This document shows, in pieces, positions 1 to 8,213 of a stretch of 64,000 nucleotides of DNA (position 1 is the stretch's first letter; each line of letters starts with the position of its first letter). Made by a program: the position numbers and the translations under genes. The stretch is taken from the NCBI RefSeq assembly GCF_029623955.1, contig NZ_JARSBP010000007.1, positions 248,001 to 312,000 of the forward strand. The letters run 5' to 3'. Source of the DNA: Mycobacterium sp. 236(2023). Its GTDB lineage: Bacteria > Actinomycetota > Actinomycetes > Mycobacteriales > Mycobacteriaceae. The notes below the pieces were generated by a model, which searched no databases, was not told the DNA's origin, and was given only the letters and a program-made list of their open reading frames with translations.

Positions 1-163
1 AATGGTGTCGGCCGCAGAAGATTCGTGGGGCTTGCCCATCACGCACTCGGGGCGGCTGGAAAGGAGCTCGATGACGTCGACGCGTGACCTCTATATGAGG
101 GATGAGCCTGAGGGACTCCGCCTGAGTGCGAGAGAATCTGCGCACCGGGACACCCCGCACCCG

Positions 164-739
164 TCAGCACTGCGCGAGACAGCGCCTGACCTGGCTGGTG
201 AGCTTCCGGAGATCGACGGGGCCGTCGTTATAGAGCAATTGGTTAAGGAGTAGGCCCTCCATCATGGCGAGCAGATCGTGTGCGTGCGACTTTGCCTTCT
301 TGCAACCCACATCGGTCAGTACTCGCGCGACGATATCGACGAAACGTTGTCGTGCGTGGTCGATTTCGAGGCGCAACTGTTGATCGCGAGCCGACTGAAG
401 CAGTACCTCGTGGTGCGCGATATAACGGTGCCTCGCACCGTTGACAACTGACGCCGCTATGCGTTCGGCCAGTAAGGTTGCTGCGCGAGCTCTGCTCAAC
501 CGTTGGTGTGGAATCGATTCCCACAAGGCAATTTCGATTTCGAGGAGGCGTAGATTCACGGCGCGTAGCAAGGCCGTACGCGTACTGAAATAGTTGGCTG
601 TTGATCCAAGAGGTAATTCGAGGTGGCGGTCAATTGCGCGATGGGTCAGCCCACGTCCACCCTCAGCCGCCAAAACCTCAATCGCAGCGTCGGCGATGGC
701 AACCACGCGCGGCGCCGGCGTCGAAGGCTTAACTTCCAC
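164..739 (-). CDS. TetR/AcrR-family transcriptional regulator
   Basis: A 191-residue protein with an N-terminal TetR-type helix-turn-helix at roughly residues 15-60. The recognition part contains LTHRAIDRHLELPLGSTANY followed by FSTRTALL, the usual position of the F/YF-x-K segment that closes the TetR DNA-binding domain. The rest is all-helical, as expected for a ligand-binding dimerisation domain. Length is normal for the family. It lies downstream of, and in the same direction as, the acyl-CoA ligase ending at 985, so it may be a local repressor of lipid or aromatic-acid activation. The ligand cannot be told from sequence. The 163 bases between it and the window start hold nothing I can identify. 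Confidence 0.85.
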   Translation of the reverse strand: MEVKPSTPAPRVVAIADAAIEVLAAEGGRGLTHRAIDRHLELPLGSTANYFSTRTALLRAVNLRLLEIEIALWESIPHQRLSRARAATLLAERIAASVVNGARHRYIAHHEVLLQSARDQQLRLEIDHARQRFVDIVARVLTDVGCKKAKSHAHDLLAMMEGLLLNQLLYNDGPVDLRKLTSQVRRCLAQC

Positions 740-984
740 GGTCTTAGGCTACGCAACACAGTCCGGCACGAACAACACCTGCTGTGTCGCACTGCACGTC
801 TCCAGTGCAAATGACCTAACCGCAAGGCTCCGGCTGCCTGTTCGGCATCAAGGGCGGCGATCATGCGGCTCTGGAGGCTTCAGTGTCCACTCCCGCCGGT
901 TGCGGCTTGTTCGATGGCGGCGATCAGCAGCGGCGCTTTCCCTCCTTTGATTGCGAGAAAAGTGATACCCGATCCTGGCTGTTG

Positions 985-2619
985 TCACCCGCGGACTTCT
1001 ACTATCTGGAAGGCTCCTTCGGCGTGTTGCGACCGAAGCGCACGCTTGTCGAACTTGCCCACAGACGTCCTGGGCACCGCCTCCACAAACGCCCACCTTT
1101 CAGGCACCCACCACTTCGCAACCTTGTCGCTCAGAAACTCTCGAAGGTGTTCCGGCGTGACCGTGTGGTTCTCCTTAATGACAACAATCGCCAGAGGCCG
1201 CTCTTGCCACCGGTCATCATGTACGCCAATAACACTGGCTTCCGTGACGTCAGGATGGCTGGCGATCAGAAGCTCAAGTTCGACTGAGGATATCCATTCG
1301 CCGCCCGACTTGATGACATCCTTGATGCGGTCGGTGAGCGTCAGGTATTGGTTCTCGTCGATGCTGCCTGCATCCCCTGTGCGGAGCCATCCGTCGTGGA
1401 ATCGGGCCGGTTCGTCATCGCCGAAATACGAACCGGTGATCCACGGTCCCCTCACCTCAACTTCCCCGACTGCGACCCCATCGTGAGGCAGCGAGTCCCC
1501 TACTTCATCGACGATGCGAGTTTCGACTCCAGGCACGGGTCTGCCTTGTGTGATGCGAATCGTCCAGCGGTCCTCCCCTTCCAGGATGGACGAGGGACGC
1601 GCAATCGCCGCCAATGGCGACGTTTCGGTCATTCCCCAAGCCTGAGTCAGGGTGACACCGTGTTTCTCCAGTTCCTCCATGAGGTGTCGCGACGCAGCCG
1701 ATCCGCCGACAGCGACGAATTCGAGCGATGAGATGTCGAACTCCGTGTGCGTCTCAAGATAATTCGCAATATCGGCCCAGATGGTCGGGACGCCGATTGC
1801 GATACTCGGACGGTAATTGTGGATTGCTCGGACCAGCGATTCGGAGTGCAGGTAACGGTCCGGCAACAGCAGCTCTGAACCGGCCATATATGCCGCGTAG
1901 ATAGATCCCCACGCGTTGGCGTGGAACTGCGGGACGAGCGCGAGCACGGTGTCGTTGGCGCCAAACTGAAATCCGTCCTTGGCCATCACGGCCATGGAGT
2001 GCAGGAACGTGGACCGGTGACTGAATGCGACACCCTTGGGGTTGCCTGTCGTGCCTGAGGTGTAGCACAGAGCTGCGGCGCTTGATTCGTCGATCTCGGG
2101 CCACTCGAAGTCTGCGGGCCTGTCTTCCAGGAGCGTGCGGTATCGATACACCGTCTTCCCGGAGCCTTCGAGCGCTCTCGTGTCCCCTTCGCCCGTGACA
2201 ATGACGGCCCTGACGCTCTGCAACTTCGGGAGGATCGGGGCGAACTGTTCGGTGAGGGAGCCGTCCACGAGGATGATCTGGTCCTGAGCATGATTTGCGA
2301 TGTAGGACACCTGATCAGCGCTGAGCCGGAGGTTGAGCGTATGAAGCACCGCACCGATCGACGGGATGGCGAGGTACGCCTCGACGTGTTCTTGATTGTT
2401 CCACATGTAGGTACCGACGCGGCCGTCACCGTTGACTCCAAGCTCGAGGAGAGCGTGCGCCAACTGAGCTGCACGGTGCCCGACTTCGGCGAACGTTGCG
2501 CTGCGCGCTATACCGTCAGCATCCAGGGTCAAGACGCGGCGAGCGCCGTGGACCTGTAGGCCATGACGAAGGATCGCAGGGATTGTGAGCGGGAAGTCCT
2601 GCATTGTGCTTTTCACCAT
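985..2619 (-). CDS. AMP-forming acyl-CoA synthetase (fatty-acid/aromatic acid CoA ligase, FadD-like)
   Basis: ANL-superfamily adenylate-forming enzyme of 544 residues that activates a carboxylic acid with ATP and CoA. The P-loop-like motif YTSGTTGNPKG lies near residue 185. The hinge region DRIKDVIKSGGEW is near residue 430 and the C-terminal catalytic lysine sits in GKFDKR near residue 523. The full fold is therefore present. The reading frame stays open upstream to 2802, but I choose the ATG at 2619 because AAGGAG stands just before it and the extra residues are low complexity and Arg-rich. Motifs resemble medium/long-chain FadD proteins more than benzoate-CoA ligases, but the substrate is not certain. 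It stands alone, upstream of the TetR gene ending at 164. Confidence 0.85.
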   Translation of the reverse strand: MVKSTMQDFPLTIPAILRHGLQVHGARRVLTLDADGIARSATFAEVGHRAAQLAHALLELGVNGDGRVGTYMWNNQEHVEAYLAIPSIGAVLHTLNLRLSADQVSYIANHAQDQIILVDGSLTEQFAPILPKLQSVRAVIVTGEGDTRALEGSGKTVYRYRTLLEDRPADFEWPEIDESSAAALCYTSGTTGNPKGVAFSHRSTFLHSMAVMAKDGFQFGANDTVLALVPQFHANAWGSIYAAYMAGSELLLPDRYLHSESLVRAIHNYRPSIAIGVPTIWADIANYLETHTEFDISSLEFVAVGGSAASRHLMEELEKHGVTLTQAWGMTETSPLAAIARPSSILEGEDRWTIRITQGRPVPGVETRIVDEVGDSLPHDGVAVGEVEVRGPWITGSYFGDDEPARFHDGWLRTGDAGSIDENQYLTLTDRIKDVIKSGGEWISSVELELLIASHPDVTEASVIGVHDDRWQERPLAIVVIKENHTVTPEHLREFLSDKVAKWWVPERWAFVEAVPRTSVGKFDKRALRSQHAEGAFQIVEVRG

Positions 2620-3667
2620 GAATCTCCTTACCTTGCTTCCGAGCGTTTTGATGCCAACAGGTCGTCGGTAATGGGGCTCGGTGTGGTCGACTGTCAGGAA
2701 TGTGTTTAGCGGTCTGGCCGAGCTACCCCGCCGGGTTCCGCTGCCGACGGAATCAGGTGCGAGCCCGCGCAGTTGGGCGCGGGGGCCACATGCCACGACC
2801 ACAACTGGCGCCGAACCGATCGAGCGTGCAAACCGCGATGCGCTGATTCAGCGCGTCGGCTAGGCGAACCGCAATACTCATGACGTCCATTCAGTCTGAC
2901 AGTCTCGTCAATGGCCCAACTGCACGGCTGCAAGGGAGATTAGGCCAGAAGCGGGCTCCTTTTCTTGCGTCCATACAGCACTAATCGACATCCACGTTGA
3001 GCGCGTCGCGCAGTAGGCCTGCGTCGCGTTCGGTCGGGTGGAGCGACGTGTGGCTCCCGTCCGGAGATACGTAGACCATGGACTTACGCCTGCCGACGGC
3101 TTTAGTCGCCGAACCTCAGGACCTACACCATCGCCCTGGCGGCAACGCCCAGCGGCTACCGGCGCGATAGATCGGGACCGGATAGGGCTGCGGCACAAAG
3201 CTAATGCCGTACTCGATCACTGAACGTAACCTCCCAGCGGTGGTAGTGATAGACCCTGGAAGTTATCGGAGGACGAGTTCCACAAGCGAACGTCAGCAGC
3301 AAAGCCCAAGTCGATCAGCGGATGTCCTGCACACCCACGACGTTCTACTGCGAATTTTGTGAGGCGAGTCCACACCCAGAAACTGCCGGATCAGGTCGCG
3401 ATACGCAGCGCACCGAGAAGCACGGGGGTGACCATACGGGAACGGGGTCATTCAGTTCCCCTGGCACTGGTCGCAGGGAAACATGTTTCTGTACAGCAGC
3501 TTCCGCTACCCGCTCCTGTTGGCCACGCGTACTACAGGAGGGAAGTTGTTGAGGTGGGGGCACGAGCCAATGTCGGGGCTGGCGATGTTGGTTCGAAGGT
3601 CGAAGCTGACCACTGAATTGGGTGATGGTCATATCAAAAGCTCAGGCACAGCACTAAACTGGACATC
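2620..3667. other. Intergenic stretch of about 1.05 kb with no convincing gene
   Basis: All reading frames here are short, lack good ribosome-binding sites and give Arg/Pro/Ser-rich translations typical of out-of-frame high-GC DNA. One minus-strand fragment at 2981-3079 reads MVYVSPDGSHTSLHPTERDA and ends with an acidic tail. It looks protein-like but has no start signal and may be the 3' end of a decayed gene. The 200 bases before 3668 should hold the promoter of the downstream TetR gene, but no clear -35/-10 pair stands out. Confidence 0.5.
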
Positions 3668-4324
3668 GTGACTGAAGTACCGTGCGGTGTTCTGCGCAAG
3701 GACGCCGAGCGCAATCGGCTGCGCATTATCGAAGCCGCTCGGGACCTGTGTGCGACACGCGGGTTGGAGGCGACGCTCAACGAGGTTGCGCACCACGCAA
3801 ACCTGGGTGTGGGCACCGTGTATCGGCGATTCTCAACCAAAAGGGCGCTGTTCGAGGCCATCTTCGAGGACGGCATTTATCAGTTGGTGGCGCACGCCGA
3901 AACCGCGCTGAAGTCCGAAGATTCGTGGGAAGGGTTGTCCCAGTGGGTATGGCAGATGTGTGAGCTGACGGCGACCGACCGCGGTCTGCGTGAGATCGCC
4001 TTCAGCAGGACCGATTACGGGGCACGCGTGGACGCCGGGCGCACCCATTTGCAGCCCCGGATCAGAGAACTGGTGGATCGGGCCAAGCGTGACGGGCACC
4101 TGCGGCCCGAGGTTTCGGCCACGGATCTGCCGTTGTGCGGTCTGATGGCCGGTGCGGTCGTCGAGTACGCGGGCGGGGTATCGGGCGACCTGTGGCGCCG
4201 CTATGTGGCGGTGCTCTTGCAAGGTATGCGCCGCCAATCGGTTCAAAAGCCGCTCCCGGTGGGACCACTCAGCGAAGAGGAGATGGAAGCTGCGGTGTCC
4301 ACGTGGCACCCGGGGCCGCGTTAG
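3668..4324 (+). CDS. TetR/AcrR-family transcriptional regulator
   Basis: A 218-residue regulator starting with GTG at 3668. The N-terminal domain is textbook TetR: RLRIIEAARDLCATRGLEAT, then LNEVAHHANLGVGTVYRRF with the FSTKRALFEAIF helix (residues about 15-65). The C-terminal part is helical and includes TDLPLCGLMAGAVVEYAGG, a pattern common in actinobacterial TetR proteins. It converges on the hydroxyquinol operon, whose last gene ends at 4445 on the other strand, leaving about 120 bases for two terminators. Its target is unknown; the neighbouring ligase gene or the aromatic operon are the obvious candidates. Confidence 0.88.
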   Translation: MTEVPCGVLRKDAERNRLRIIEAARDLCATRGLEATLNEVAHHANLGVGTVYRRFSTKRALFEAIFEDGIYQLVAHAETALKSEDSWEGLSQWVWQMCELTATDRGLREIAFSRTDYGARVDAGRTHLQPRIRELVDRAKRDGHLRPEVSATDLPLCGLMAGAVVEYAGGVSGDLWRRYVAVLLQGMRRQSVQKPLPVGPLSEEEMEAAVSTWHPGPR

Positions 4325-4444
4325 CCGAACGCTGGCATCACTCCACCCACGGGGTGAGATCCATCCGTCGACGTTATGTCCAACCCTCGTCCGATCAAGT
4401 TCACGGGTTCTGCCGCATGCGCCTTTGGGCACGCGAGGCGGCCC

Positions 4445-4666
4445 CTACTTGCCGGTCCCAGGCGACCCGAATGCCATACCGGGGCCTTCGCTGGCCAACA
4501 CTCCACCTTGGCTGGAGTGGTGCGGCGCAATTTCGTACAGCTTGACTTTCACGACGTCAGGTTGGACACCAAGAGCATCGGCGACAGCGTCCGTCACCTT
4601 CGCTACGAGATCTGCTTTTTGGCTGTGGGTACGTCCAGGAAACATCTCGATCGACACAGTGGGCAT
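4445..4666 (-). CDS. 4-oxalocrotonate tautomerase-family protein
   Basis: A small protein (73 residues) of the tautomerase superfamily. These enzymes use an N-terminal proline, exposed by Met removal, as the catalytic base for keto-enol isomerisation. The sequence opens MPTVSIEMFPGRTHSQKADLV, which fits the beta-alpha pattern of the family with the proline at position 2. There is a second ATG one codon upstream (4669). I prefer 4666 because only this start gives Met-Pro. It overlaps the stop codon of the hydroxyquinol dioxygenase, so translation is coupled and it is the last gene of the operon. It may isomerise maleylacetate or a related enol, but that is inference. Confidence 0.8.
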   Translation of the reverse strand: MPTVSIEMFPGRTHSQKADLVAKVTDAVADALGVQPDVVKVKLYEIAPHHSSQGGVLASEGPGMAFGSPGTGK

Positions 4667-5532
4667 CATGACCGCCGTGCGAGATGAATGTCGAAGCGGG
4701 CCTCTCGGTGCGGATTCGGAAGCCCTTTCTCCGCTGCAGATGTTTGGTCATCGACCCACGAGAATGGCACCACGAGGCTGCGCTTTGTGGCGAACACGGC
4801 ATCGGCCTCGATCCAGTCGCTGCCTTCTACGAACATGTGGGTCGTCAGTGAGTGGTAACCCTGGGCCTCGGCGATGAAGTGGATATGCGCGGGCCGGTTG
4901 GGGTGTCGGTTAGTGGCCATGAGTAGCTCGCCGACCGGGCCGTCGGTCGGAATTGGATAAGGGGCGGGCACGACAGTGCGGAAGTAGAAGCTTCCTTGTT
5001 CATCAGCGGTGAACAATCCCCTGCCCACTCCGACGTCGACCTCGTCGAGTATTTGTACGTCATAGAAACCTTGGTCATCGGCCTGCCAAACATCGATGGT
5101 GGCACCGGGAATCGGCGTTCCGTCGATGTTGAGCACGCGGCCTGCAACCCAACACGGGTCACCCACCTTCGGGGACATGATCGCTGCGCCGAGTTCACGC
5201 CGAGGGCTTTCCACCATGTGGAAGGGTCCCAGCACAGTCGTCTCTGTAGCGCCTTCGTTAGCGTGCCGAGATTCCAGTTGATCGACGAGATTGGTCACCC
5301 CGAATACGTCAGACAGCAGCATGAACTCTTGGCGTTTGTCGTCGCACATGTGCCCGGTCCGGGTGAGGTAGTCGATGGCGACGTTCCATTCGTCCATGGT
5401 GGGGTCGATCTCTCGGACCCAATCATGCAGGTGGCGGGTCAAGGAAATCAGTGCCTCGCGGAGGCGAAGATTCGGCGTGTTGGCGAATGCCTCGACGACA
5501 ATGTCGGTGGCTTGGTCTAACGAGTTGTCCAT
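4666..5532 (-). CDS. Hydroxyquinol 1,2-dioxygenase (intradiol ring-cleavage)
   Basis: A 288-residue non-haem Fe(III) intradiol dioxygenase. It has an N-terminal helical dimerisation domain (to about residue 90) and the catalytic beta-sandwich. The four iron ligands of the family are visible as Tyr157 (in GFYDVQ), Tyr192 (in PYPIPTDGPVG), His216 and His218 (in RPAHIHF). The long N-terminal domain and the QADDQGFYDVQ pattern resemble hydroxyquinol rather than plain catechol dioxygenases. A maleylacetate reductase in the same operon supports 1,2,4-trihydroxybenzene as substrate with maleylacetate as product. The frame runs upstream to 5787 without family similarity, so I start at the ATG at 5532. 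The stop overlaps the downstream tautomerase start. Confidence 0.88.
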   Translation of the reverse strand: MDNSLDQATDIVVEAFANTPNLRLREALISLTRHLHDWVREIDPTMDEWNVAIDYLTRTGHMCDDKRQEFMLLSDVFGVTNLVDQLESRHANEGATETTVLGPFHMVESPRRELGAAIMSPKVGDPCWVAGRVLNIDGTPIPGATIDVWQADDQGFYDVQILDEVDVGVGRGLFTADEQGSFYFRTVVPAPYPIPTDGPVGELLMATNRHPNRPAHIHFIAEAQGYHSLTTHMFVEGSDWIEADAVFATKRSLVVPFSWVDDQTSAAEKGLPNPHREARFDIHLARRS

Positions 5533-5558
5533 AGTCGCCTTCTTTTCGTCAAGCGGTT

Positions 5559-6257
5559 CTATATCTGCGTTTGCGGTATCCGAATATCGGACTGCCGCAC
5601 CGATCCAGCCTTCTCGGCGAGCTCCGGTGCGAACGCCACCGGAGCACCGGTCGCTTCGATGACGGTTTGCGGGTCCACACCATCGGCCAGTTCGACGACG
5701 AGGAATCCGTTGTCGGTGACGTCGATGACGGCGAGGTCGGTGATGATGCGGTCCACGACGCGTGGACCGGTAAGCGGAAGGGAGCACTCGTTTTTAAGTT
5801 TCGGCGTGCCGTCTTTCGAGACGTGTGACATCAACACGAGCACGCGCTGGGCGCCAACCGCGAGATCCATCGCCCCGCCCATACCCTTCACGAGCTTTCC
5901 CGGCACCACCCAATTCGCGAGATCGCCGCGTGGCGAAACCTCCATGGCACCGAGGATGGCGAAGTCAAGATGGCCGCCACGGATCATCGCGAAACTAGCA
6001 CTGGAGTCGAAGAAGGCGGCGCCGTCTCGCGCAGCTACCGTGTGCTTGGCTGCGTTGATGATGTCGGGGTCGTACTCTTCGAAGGTCGGATGCGTTCCTA
6101 CGCCGAGGATTCCATTCTCGCAGTGGATGATCACATCGATATCGGGCGGCAGGTATTCGGGTACCAGGGTCGGTATGCCGATTCCGAGGTTCACGTAATC
6201 GCCGTCGCGAAGTTCGGCGGCGGCTCGGCGGGCGATGTCCTCACGGTTCCAGGTCAT
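5559..6257 (-). CDS. CoA-transferase subunit B (3-oxoadipate/3-oxoacid type)
   Basis: Family I CoA-transferase beta subunit of 232 residues. The catalytic glutamate lies in IIHCENGILGVG (Glu47), and the GIGIPTLVPEYLP segment near residue 30 is diagnostic of the B subunit. Its ATG overlaps the stop of the A subunit (ATGA at 6257-6254), so the two are translated together as expected for a heteromeric enzyme. Next to hydroxyquinol dioxygenase and maleylacetate reductase, the most economical role is transfer of CoA from succinyl-CoA to 3-oxoadipate. Acetoacetate or another 3-oxoacid remains possible, since substrate range is hard to read from sequence. Confidence 0.9.
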   Translation of the reverse strand: MTWNREDIARRAAAELRDGDYVNLGIGIPTLVPEYLPPDIDVIIHCENGILGVGTHPTFEEYDPDIINAAKHTVAARDGAAFFDSSASFAMIRGGHLDFAILGAMEVSPRGDLANWVVPGKLVKGMGGAMDLAVGAQRVLVLMSHVSKDGTPKLKNECSLPLTGPRVVDRIITDLAVIDVTDNGFLVVELADGVDPQTVIEATGAPVAFAPELAEKAGSVRQSDIRIPQTQI

Positions 6258-7033
6258 GCGATCATCTCCTCGCGGATCGTGCGATACTCAACGGGCTTCT
6301 CAGCAGCCTGTTCTGGGGTGAGCTCGACAACATGGTCGACATAGACCCCGGGGAGGTGGATTTCGTCGGGCGCCAACTCACCCGGTTCGCAAAGATCTTC
6401 GACCTCTGCGATCGTGATGCGCCCCGCCATTGCGCATAGCGGATTGAAGTTCATCGCGGTTCCGTGGAAGATCAGATTCCCGTGGCGGTCACCGCGCATG
6501 GCGCGCACGAGGGCGAAATCGGTCCGAATCGCGCGTTCCAGTACAAAACTCGCGACTCCCCCGTCGATGTCGAAACTGCGCACTTCCTTGGCCGGGGAGG
6601 CAACGGCGACGCTGCCGTCGCGACGATAGCGCCACGGCATTCCGCCCTCGGCGACGACGGTCCCAACGCCGGTAGGGGTGAAGAACGCCGGTATGCCGGC
6701 TCCACCGGCGCGTAAGCGCTCGGCCAGGGTGCCCTGCGGGGTGATCTCTACTTCGAGGTGGCCATCCAGATACTGGCGGGCGAAGTCCTCGTTGGTGCCG
6801 AAGAAGGAGGCAATTACTCGCCGAATGCGTCTGTCAGCCAGCAGCTTTGCCAGCCCCCATCCCTGTGCGCCGCAATTGTTCGAGACGATCTCGAGATCGT
6901 CGACGCCTGCGGCGCGTAGCGCGTTGATGAGGACCAGGGGTACGCCACACATTCCGAACCCACCGACGGCGATGCTGCTGCCCGAGTGGATCGCGCAAAT
7001 TGCTACTGCAGCGTCTGAAATAGTCTTATCCAA
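6254..7033 (-). CDS. CoA-transferase subunit A (3-oxoadipate/3-oxoacid type)
   Basis: Family I CoA-transferase alpha subunit of 259 residues. The N-terminal glycine-rich motif VGGFGMCGVPLVLINAL (about residues 23-39) is the characteristic CoA-binding signature. A further marker is GTLAERLRAGGAGIPAFFTPTG near residue 103. It pairs with the B subunit directly downstream through an ATGA overlap. Its start lies 8 bases inside the end of the citryl-CoA-lyase-like gene, so the three reading frames form one coupled block. Together the subunits should activate 3-oxoadipate formed from maleylacetate; a thiolase to finish the pathway is not found in this window. Confidence 0.9.
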   Translation of the reverse strand: MDKTISDAAVAICAIHSGSSIAVGGFGMCGVPLVLINALRAAGVDDLEIVSNNCGAQGWGLAKLLADRRIRRVIASFFGTNEDFARQYLDGHLEVEITPQGTLAERLRAGGAGIPAFFTPTGVGTVVAEGGMPWRYRRDGSVAVASPAKEVRSFDIDGGVASFVLERAIRTDFALVRAMRGDRHGNLIFHGTAMNFNPLCAMAGRITIAEVEDLCEPGELAPDEIHLPGVYVDHVVELTPEQAAEKPVEYRTIREEMIA

Positions 7034-7808
7034 GATTCGCGTCCTCGTCTTCAGAGTTGTCGGCTTCGTTCAAAACGTGTTCCCACACCTGCTTGGCTAT
7101 TGGTTCGGTTTGCTCTTCGAGCAGGTGAGCGATCAGCCCTCCCGCGCGGGCGGCCAGGGCGATGCCTCTGCCCATCTCCGCTGGAAAACCCAGCGCGGCG
7201 ATGGACGCCCCGATTGCGCCGGCGTTGTTGAGCGGAAGTGTTCGATGCTTTTGGCGCGCGAAGGCGTCTGGCAGGGCGTCGAGTAGACGCCAATGCAACT
7301 CGTAATATCCTTCGGCTCTTACGATGGCCCGCATGCGGTCCACCCGCGGGTCCGAGCCTGTATGGACATTGTGTCCAAGACCGGGAATCTTGCGCCCGTC
7401 CATGAGACGGCTGGTGACGAGATCATCAGCGGCTTGGGCGACCTCGGAGTTGGAGGCCGCTTCGTCAAGATCCGCTGCGCTTGCCCGCAAGAGGGTGGTA
7501 ACCCCGGTCATACCGCCCAGAAAGGTGTTGCCCGCCCCGAGGAGTCCGGCCGCGACCGCGGCTTGAAACGACTCGGGAGCGCCGAGAAAGGTCAGCCGCG
7601 CGGCTAGCGAGCTCGGGGTCAGGCCGTGATCCATCACCGACACCGCGATGGCCTCGACGATGCGTTTCTCCGCTGTCGACGGCAGCCGACCCAGCGCAGT
7701 GAGCACGAGCATGTCGGTGTAGCCCACCTCGCCCATGAGATCCTTGGCCAAATTACGACCTCGAATAAGGATATCGTCGGCCCTCGTCGTGGCAATTCGG
7801 GTCCTCAT
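7026..7808 (-). CDS. Citryl-CoA lyase-like protein (citrate synthase fold) with altered active site
   Basis: A 260-residue protein of the short citrate-synthase/citryl-CoA-lyase family. The middle His motif is present as PGLGHNVHTGSDPR (His146, equivalent to His320 of pig citrate synthase). The other two catalytic positions are changed. Where its homologue at 51326-52174 has HGGAGE, this protein has FLGGMTG (Leu97), and where that has MNIDGA, this has LNNAGA (Ala196). It therefore may not do classical citrate chemistry, though it could belong to a divergent subfamily cleaving another acyl-CoA. Its position between CoA-transferase and maleylacetate reductase genes suggests a lyase acting on a CoA thioester of the pathway. 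ATGA overlap with the upstream small ORF. Confidence 0.75.
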   Translation of the reverse strand: MRTRIATTRADDILIRGRNLAKDLMGEVGYTDMLVLTALGRLPSTAEKRIVEAIAVSVMDHGLTPSSLAARLTFLGAPESFQAAVAAGLLGAGNTFLGGMTGVTTLLRASAADLDEAASNSEVAQAADDLVTSRLMDGRKIPGLGHNVHTGSDPRVDRMRAIVRAEGYYELHWRLLDALPDAFARQKHRTLPLNNAGAIGASIAALGFPAEMGRGIALAARAGGLIAHLLEEQTEPIAKQVWEHVLNEADNSEDEDANLG

Positions 7809-8047
7809 AGGGTGCTCACTCGCTGCTTCGACGAACCTGGCCGAATTACTGGCGCCGTGCCGTTGGCGCGATGGGCCGCCCCAGCGAGTGCGCCACGCGC
7901 AATGGCCCGTGAATCCTCTTCAAGCCGGCCGCGCTCATCATCCGCGATGAGGGTGCCCGGGTGTCGCAGAATGATCGCGTCTACTCCAAGGTTCAGCAGC
8001 CGCTGATGGCTATGGCGCGGACCGGTGACCATCTCGCAGGCCCGCAT
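7805..8047 (-). CDS. Small protein of unknown function, coupled to the lyase-like gene
   Basis: An 80-residue reading frame whose TGA overlaps the next gene's ATG (ATGA at 7808-7805). It begins at an ATG at 8047 preceded by AAGGG at a suitable distance. The frame is also open further upstream to 8185, but that part is Arg-rich and has no start signal. The protein opens MRACEMVTGPRHSHQRLL, then a short hydrophobic segment (LGVDAIILRHPG), then an acidic/basic helix ending in an Ala-rich stretch. I do not recognise a family. It could be a real small subunit or the C-terminal stub of a decayed larger enzyme. Confidence 0.45.
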   Translation of the reverse strand: MRACEMVTGPRHSHQRLLNLGVDAIILRHPGTLIADDERGRLEEDSRAIARGALAGAAHRANGTAPVIRPGSSKQRVSTL

Positions 8048-8213
8048 GGCGATGGCCCTTATGCGAAATGAGTTGTGCCAAAACCTGTTACCACGCCTCG
8101 ACACGTTCACGCTCCTGACTTCTCGTTGGGTGTTGACACGACCGCTGGGTGACTCGGTCCTGTGGGTGTGTCGGGTTCTTCCCATCGGGGGGTACGGGTT
8201 GTGGTCGGGTGGC

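Noticed and set aside
2981..3079. Protein-like 32-residue fragment on the minus strand
   Set aside because: It lacks a start signal and a coupled neighbour, so I do not report it as a gene; it may be the end of a lost one.
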